Source of the DNA: Candidatus Parcubacteria bacterium
Lineage (GTDB): Bacteria > Patescibacteriota > Patescibacteriia > Patescibacteriales > UBA12075
Assembly (NCBI GenBank): GCA_023142215.1
Contig: JAGLJW010000027.1
Location: 1 to 8,965 of the forward strand
DNA length: 8,965 nt
Direction of reading: 5' to 3'
How positions within the stretch are numbered: the first letter of the stretch is position 1; every line of letters starts with the position of its first letter. This document shows, one piece after another, positions 6,689 to 8,965 of this stretch. The notes beneath the pieces were generated by a model. That model did no database searches, was not told where the DNA came from, and saw only the letters and a program-made list of their open reading frames with translations. A program made the translations under genes and the position numbers.

Positions 6689-8578
6689 TTATTTTTTAAT
6701 ATATGTAACAGCTTCTTCTCCTTCAGCAACTCCTGATAATACTTCTACCACTCCACTATCTCCGTATAATCCTAGTTCTACTTTCTCTTCTTTTAATATA
6801 CCATCTTTTAAAATTCTTGCAAACCAACCATCATTATCTTTATTAACAAGACTTCTGGTAGGTAATATTAAAACATTTTCCTTTTCATCTGTTGTAATTG
6901 TCACATTTGCTGTCATACCAGATTTTATTTTTCTTTCGTCAGTACCAAAATCTATTTTTATTTTATAATATATAACACCATCAATAATTGTTTCGGCTGG
7001 ATCAATAAAATAAACACTTCCATAAAATTTAATATCATCACCAAATGAATCTAATGTTATTTGTACTTTATCGTCTATTTTAATTTTTGAAATATCTGCC
7101 TCTGTAATCATAACTTCAATTTCAAACTTCTTTTCTTTTATTAAGGAAATTACAGAAAGTCCGCCTGAAACTTGTTCGCCAATTTCAAAATTAATTTTTG
7201 TAATAATTCCATCTATTGAAGATATAATTTTACTATCTTCTATTTTCTTCAAAACAGATTTTAATGATGCTTCAACTTGACGTATTTTCGCTCTCAATAA
7301 TGAAACATCATATTTATCAGCTTGGGCAACTAATTTATTGAACTGAGCTTGAGAAACTTGCCAAGCTTCAAAAGCATTATTAACTTTTGATTCAGCTAAT
7401 ACAGTTTGTTTATCTCCGTTTATTTCAGCAGTAGATAAGGCATTTCTAGCCTTAATAATAGCATCAGCTAAAGATGATTCGGTATTTGCCAAACTATCTT
7501 GTGCAACAGAAAGATTATTATTTAAATTTAAAATTGCACTATTTAAGTTTTGTTCAATAGCTTGAATAGATTGAATAGCCGCACTAATTATTGTTTGCTG
7601 ACTACTAATACTTAATTTTAAAGCATCTAATTCAGCTTTTGAAAAATCTGTTGAAGTTATACTATTTTCAAGAGCTATATAGCAATTTTGTAAACAATCA
7701 AATGTTTTTGAGAGTGCAAAATAAGTATTGCTAACTAAACTTGAAACTTCTCCATTTGTTACTTCATTTTCAACTTCTATTAAATTACTTTCAGCTGTTT
7801 GCAACAATATTATTGCTTTATTATAATCATGCCACGTATTTGTTAAATATTCAGGCTTTTTCTTGCTAATTAAGTCCTTCCCATCATCGTCTGTTAATGT
7901 TCTGTCAACAATATCAAGCACTGTATTAATTACAGTTAATTTATCATCGCTAATAGAAACAGCATTTTCAATATAATTATCAACTATATTTTGATATGTT
8001 GTTCTCGTATTTTCCAAATTAGTTTTTGCTGTAATTACAGCTTGTCTCATTGGCGGTATATAACCATAGTCAACTGATTCTAAATCTTCTAAAGTTTTTT
8101 CAGCTTGCTTTTTTGTTTCAGTAGAAGATTCAACAGTTTTATCAAATTCTTTCTTTGCTGATTCGTAAGATTTTCTAGCTTGATCAACAGTTGCTTTACT
8201 AACAGCAATATCCTCTAAAGTTGCTCCTGATAATAATTTATTCAAATTTCCTCTAGCAACATCTAAATTGGCCTGAACTTCATTTCTATTAATCTGCAGA
8301 GCAGAAAAGTCAAGTTCTGCGATCAAGTCTCCTTCTTTGATTTTATCGCCAACTTTAAAATTAAGAGTTTTCAATTTACCAGAATTTAAAAAACTTAAAT
8401 CTATACCCAAATCCGATTTTACAGTACCAGTTTCACTTACTGTTTGTTTTATTGTTCCAATTTTTATTTTTTCCGTAGTATATAAAGAAACCTCCTCTTT
8501 TTTATATAATGTAAAGAAAATAATTGAACCAATTATCAGTATAATTAACAAATATGTAATGGATTTTTTTATTGTCAT
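6689..8578 (-). CDS. HlyD/MacA/YknX-type periplasmic adaptor (membrane fusion protein), oversized
   Basis: A 629-residue adaptor for the MacB-type transporter, anchored by one N-terminal TM helix (about 6-24) and otherwise outside the cytoplasm. Domains in order: first lipoyl/barrel-sandwich half (about 50-92, with SGKLKTLNFKVGDKIKEGDL), a long helical region (about 93-445), second lipoyl half (about 450-480, with DGIITKINFEIGEQVSGG), beta-barrel (about 485-560, ending in IKSGMTANVTI) and membrane-proximal domain (about 563-629, starting at VLILPTRSLV). E. coli MacA is about 371 aa; the extra length lies in the helical part. There, a proline-containing break (175-176) and a polar stretch (about 205-250) suggest an inserted helical domain rather than one hairpin. 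C295 and C299 are close together in that region. It is the first gene of the operon, with a promoter just before the ATG at 8578. In an organism without an outer membrane it would work as in YknWXYZ, without TolC. Confidence 0.92.
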   Translation of the reverse strand: MTIKKSITYLLIILIIGSIIFFTLYKKEEVSLYTTEKIKIGTIKQTVSETGTVKSDLGIDLSFLNSGKLKTLNFKVGDKIKEGDLIAELDFSALQINRNEVQANLDVARGNLNKLLSGATLEDIAVSKATVDQARKSYESAKKEFDKTVESSTETKKQAEKTLEDLESVDYGYIPPMRQAVITAKTNLENTRTTYQNIVDNYIENAVSISDDKLTVINTVLDIVDRTLTDDDGKDLISKKKPEYLTNTWHDYNKAIILLQTAESNLIEVENEVTNGEVSSLVSNTYFALSKTFDCLQNCYIALENSITSTDFSKAELDALKLSISSQQTIISAAIQSIQAIEQNLNSAILNLNNNLSVAQDSLANTESSLADAIIKARNALSTAEINGDKQTVLAESKVNNAFEAWQVSQAQFNKLVAQADKYDVSLLRAKIRQVEASLKSVLKKIEDSKIISSIDGIITKINFEIGEQVSGGLSVISLIKEKKFEIEVMITEADISKIKIDDKVQITLDSFGDDIKFYGSVYFIDPAETIIDGVIYYKIKIDFGTDERKIKSGMTANVTITTDEKENVLILPTRSLVNKDNDGWFARILKDGILKEEKVELGLYGDSGVVEVLSGVAEGEEAVTYIKK

Positions 8579-8580
8579 AA

Positions 8581-8615
8581 TAACTATATTATAGCAAATA
8601 ATTAAAAAAATACAA
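8581..8615 (-). promoter_or_regulatory. Extended -10 promoter for the adaptor-led operon
   Basis: The minus strand carries a perfect extended -10, TGCTATAAT, at 8596-8588. A weak -35-like TTGTAT lies at 8615-8610 with a 16-base spacer; extended -10 promoters need little -35 contact. The start point expected 7 bases beyond the hexamer is an A at about 8581, leaving a leader of only 3 bases before the ATG at 8578. It lies just beyond the tRNA terminator, as expected for an independent unit. The start point itself is inferred. Confidence 0.7.
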
Positions 8616-8623
8616 ACGAAGTC

Positions 8624-8645
8624 AAAAAAAACTGAATTTTTCAGT
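8624..8645 (-). terminator. Intrinsic terminator of the tRNA-Thr unit
   Basis: On the minus strand the hairpin ACTGAA-AAA-TTCAGT (8645-8631) is followed by seven more T residues (8630-8624). It begins 12 bases after the tRNA 3' end and ends just before the promoter of the adaptor gene, so it separates the two transcription units. The stem is short (6 bp), but the T-tract is long and uninterrupted. Confidence 0.7.
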
Positions 8646-8657
8646 CTTAATATAATG

Positions 8658-8730
8658 AGCCAACAGAGGGACTTGAACCCACGACCGATGGTTTACAAAA
8701 CCATTGCTCTACCAGCTGAGCTATGTTGGC
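8658..8730 (-). tRNA. tRNA-Thr (anticodon UGU)
   Basis: A 73-base cloverleaf. The acceptor stem is GCCAACA/TGTTGGC (7 bp), the D-stem GCTC/GAGC, the anticodon stem ATGGT/ACCAT around the loop TTTGTAA with anticodon TGT, and the T-loop is TTCAAGT. The variable region is 5 bases. The UGU anticodon reads ACA and, with wobble, other Thr codons. The discriminator base is U, and the next bases are CAT, so CCA is not encoded and must be added by the CCA-adding enzyme. The T-stem GTGGG/CCCTC has a U-U mismatch at its second pair (8681 with 8667). It has its own promoter and terminator. Confidence 0.97.
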
Positions 8731-8734
8731 ATTA

Positions 8735-8770
8735 TGCTTTTATATTACTATAAACAAAAATATTCGTCAA
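8735..8770 (-). promoter_or_regulatory. Promoter of tRNA-Thr (sigma-70-like)
   Basis: On the minus strand TTGACG (8770-8765) and TAATAT (8747-8742) are separated by exactly 17 bases, a near-consensus vegetative promoter. The start point predicted at about 8735 leaves a 5-base leader before the mature tRNA end at 8730. The strong -35 match contrasts with the weak one of the neighbouring operon promoter. Confidence 0.75.
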
Positions 8771-8837
8771 CCTAGGATAAATATTGTATTTTAATAGATT
8801 TTTATTATAACTAAATAACAAAAATAGCTATTTTTCC

Positions 8838-8870
8838 AAAAAAATACCCAGCAATTTTCAAGTTGCTGGG
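8838..8870 (-). terminator. Strong intrinsic terminator of a gene beyond the right edge
   Basis: An 8-bp perfect stem CCCAGCAA/TTGCTGGG (8870-8863 with 8854-8847) encloses an 8-base loop. On the minus strand it is followed by TA and then seven T residues (8844-8838), the signature of a Rho-independent terminator. On the plus strand the trailing sequence has no T-run directly after the stem, so it acts leftward. It should end transcription of a minus-strand gene whose body lies right of the window. Confidence 0.85.
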
Positions 8871-8965
8871 ATTATTATAATTTATCCTTTTTGAAAATTT
8901 CAAAAAATGATTAAAGAATCCTTCTGTTTCTTATGAAATGATAATTAATAACTCACCTTACGCAC
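8871..8965 (-). other. Probable 3' untranslated region, perhaps with the last codons of a gene
   Basis: No gene can be assigned. Read on the minus strand, the first complete frame from the window edge gives VRKVSY and then TAA at 8947-8945, which could be the C-terminus of a truncated gene; six codons are too few to identify it. The rest, up to the terminator, is A+T-rich and stop-rich in all frames. It contains an inverted repeat, TTTTTGAAA-A-TTTCAAAAA, at 8888-8906. A non-coding RNA ending at the terminator is an alternative. Confidence 0.3.

Noticed and set aside
6680..6696. Inverted repeat AAAAATA/TATTTTT at the end of the adaptor gene
   Set aside because: All A-T pairs, overlaps the stop codon and is too weak for a terminator; the operon seems to continue.
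8337..8594. Plus-strand open frame of about 85 codons
   Set aside because: Antisense to the lipoyl and TM part of the adaptor and to its promoter.
8620..8625. TTGACT on the minus strand as -35 for the operon promoter
   Set aside because: It is 26 bases from the -10, far outside the usual 16-18, and overlaps the tRNA terminator T-tract.
8938..8965. Plus-strand ATG frame running off the right edge
   Set aside because: Only nine codons, no clear ribosome binding site or promoter, and opposite to every gene in the window.
1..8965. CRISPR array, insertion sequence, riboswitch or phage elements
   Set aside because: No regularly spaced repeats, transposase or integrase genes, or terminal inverted repeats were seen, and no known riboswitch core was recognised.

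Overview
The window is very A+T-rich (roughly 70% or more by eye). It is tightly packed, and every gene found lies on the minus strand, so transcription runs from high to low coordinates. All eight coding regions end in TAA, none has an in-frame TGA, genes are 3-18 bases apart or overlap, no clear Shine-Dalgarno sequences are visible, and the tRNA lacks an encoded CCA. Together with a glycan flippase and a GH13_18 phosphorylase, this suits a small-genome uncultured bacterium of the Patescibacteria (Candidate Phyla Radiation) type using genetic code 11. The lineage is inferred from style, not from a marker gene. Another low-GC bacterium is possible.

Layout in transcription order. At the right edge (8871-8965) there is only untranslated-looking sequence, perhaps with the last six codons of a gene outside the window, followed by a strong intrinsic terminator (8838-8870). 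Next comes a self-contained tRNA-Thr(UGU) unit: promoter (8735-8770), tRNA (8658-8730) and terminator (8624-8645). Directly after it, an extended -10 element (8588-8596) sits so close to the next ATG that the transcript should be nearly leaderless.

That promoter appears to drive an eight-gene operon-like run: (1) an oversized HlyD/MacA/YknX-type adaptor of 629 aa; (2) a 42-aa small protein; (3) a 69-aa acidic small protein overlapping (4) a MacB/LolD/YknY-type ABC ATPase; (5) a MacB/YknZ-type permease; (6) a Wzx/MVF-type polysaccharide flippase; (7) a sucrose phosphorylase-like GH13_18 enzyme; (8) a second MacB-type permease, which ends at the left edge.

How they may work together. Adaptor, ATPase and the two permeases form a tripartite MacAB/YknXYZ-like machine with separate ATPase and permease chains. 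There is one ATPase gene for two different permease genes, so either two alternative homodimers or one permease heterodimer is plausible. The flippase moves lipid-linked glycans across the membrane, and the phosphorylase would yield glucose 1-phosphate, a precursor of nucleotide sugars. A link between envelope glycan supply and export is possible, but here it rests on gene order alone. The two small proteins have no family I recognise and are the most plausible new components.
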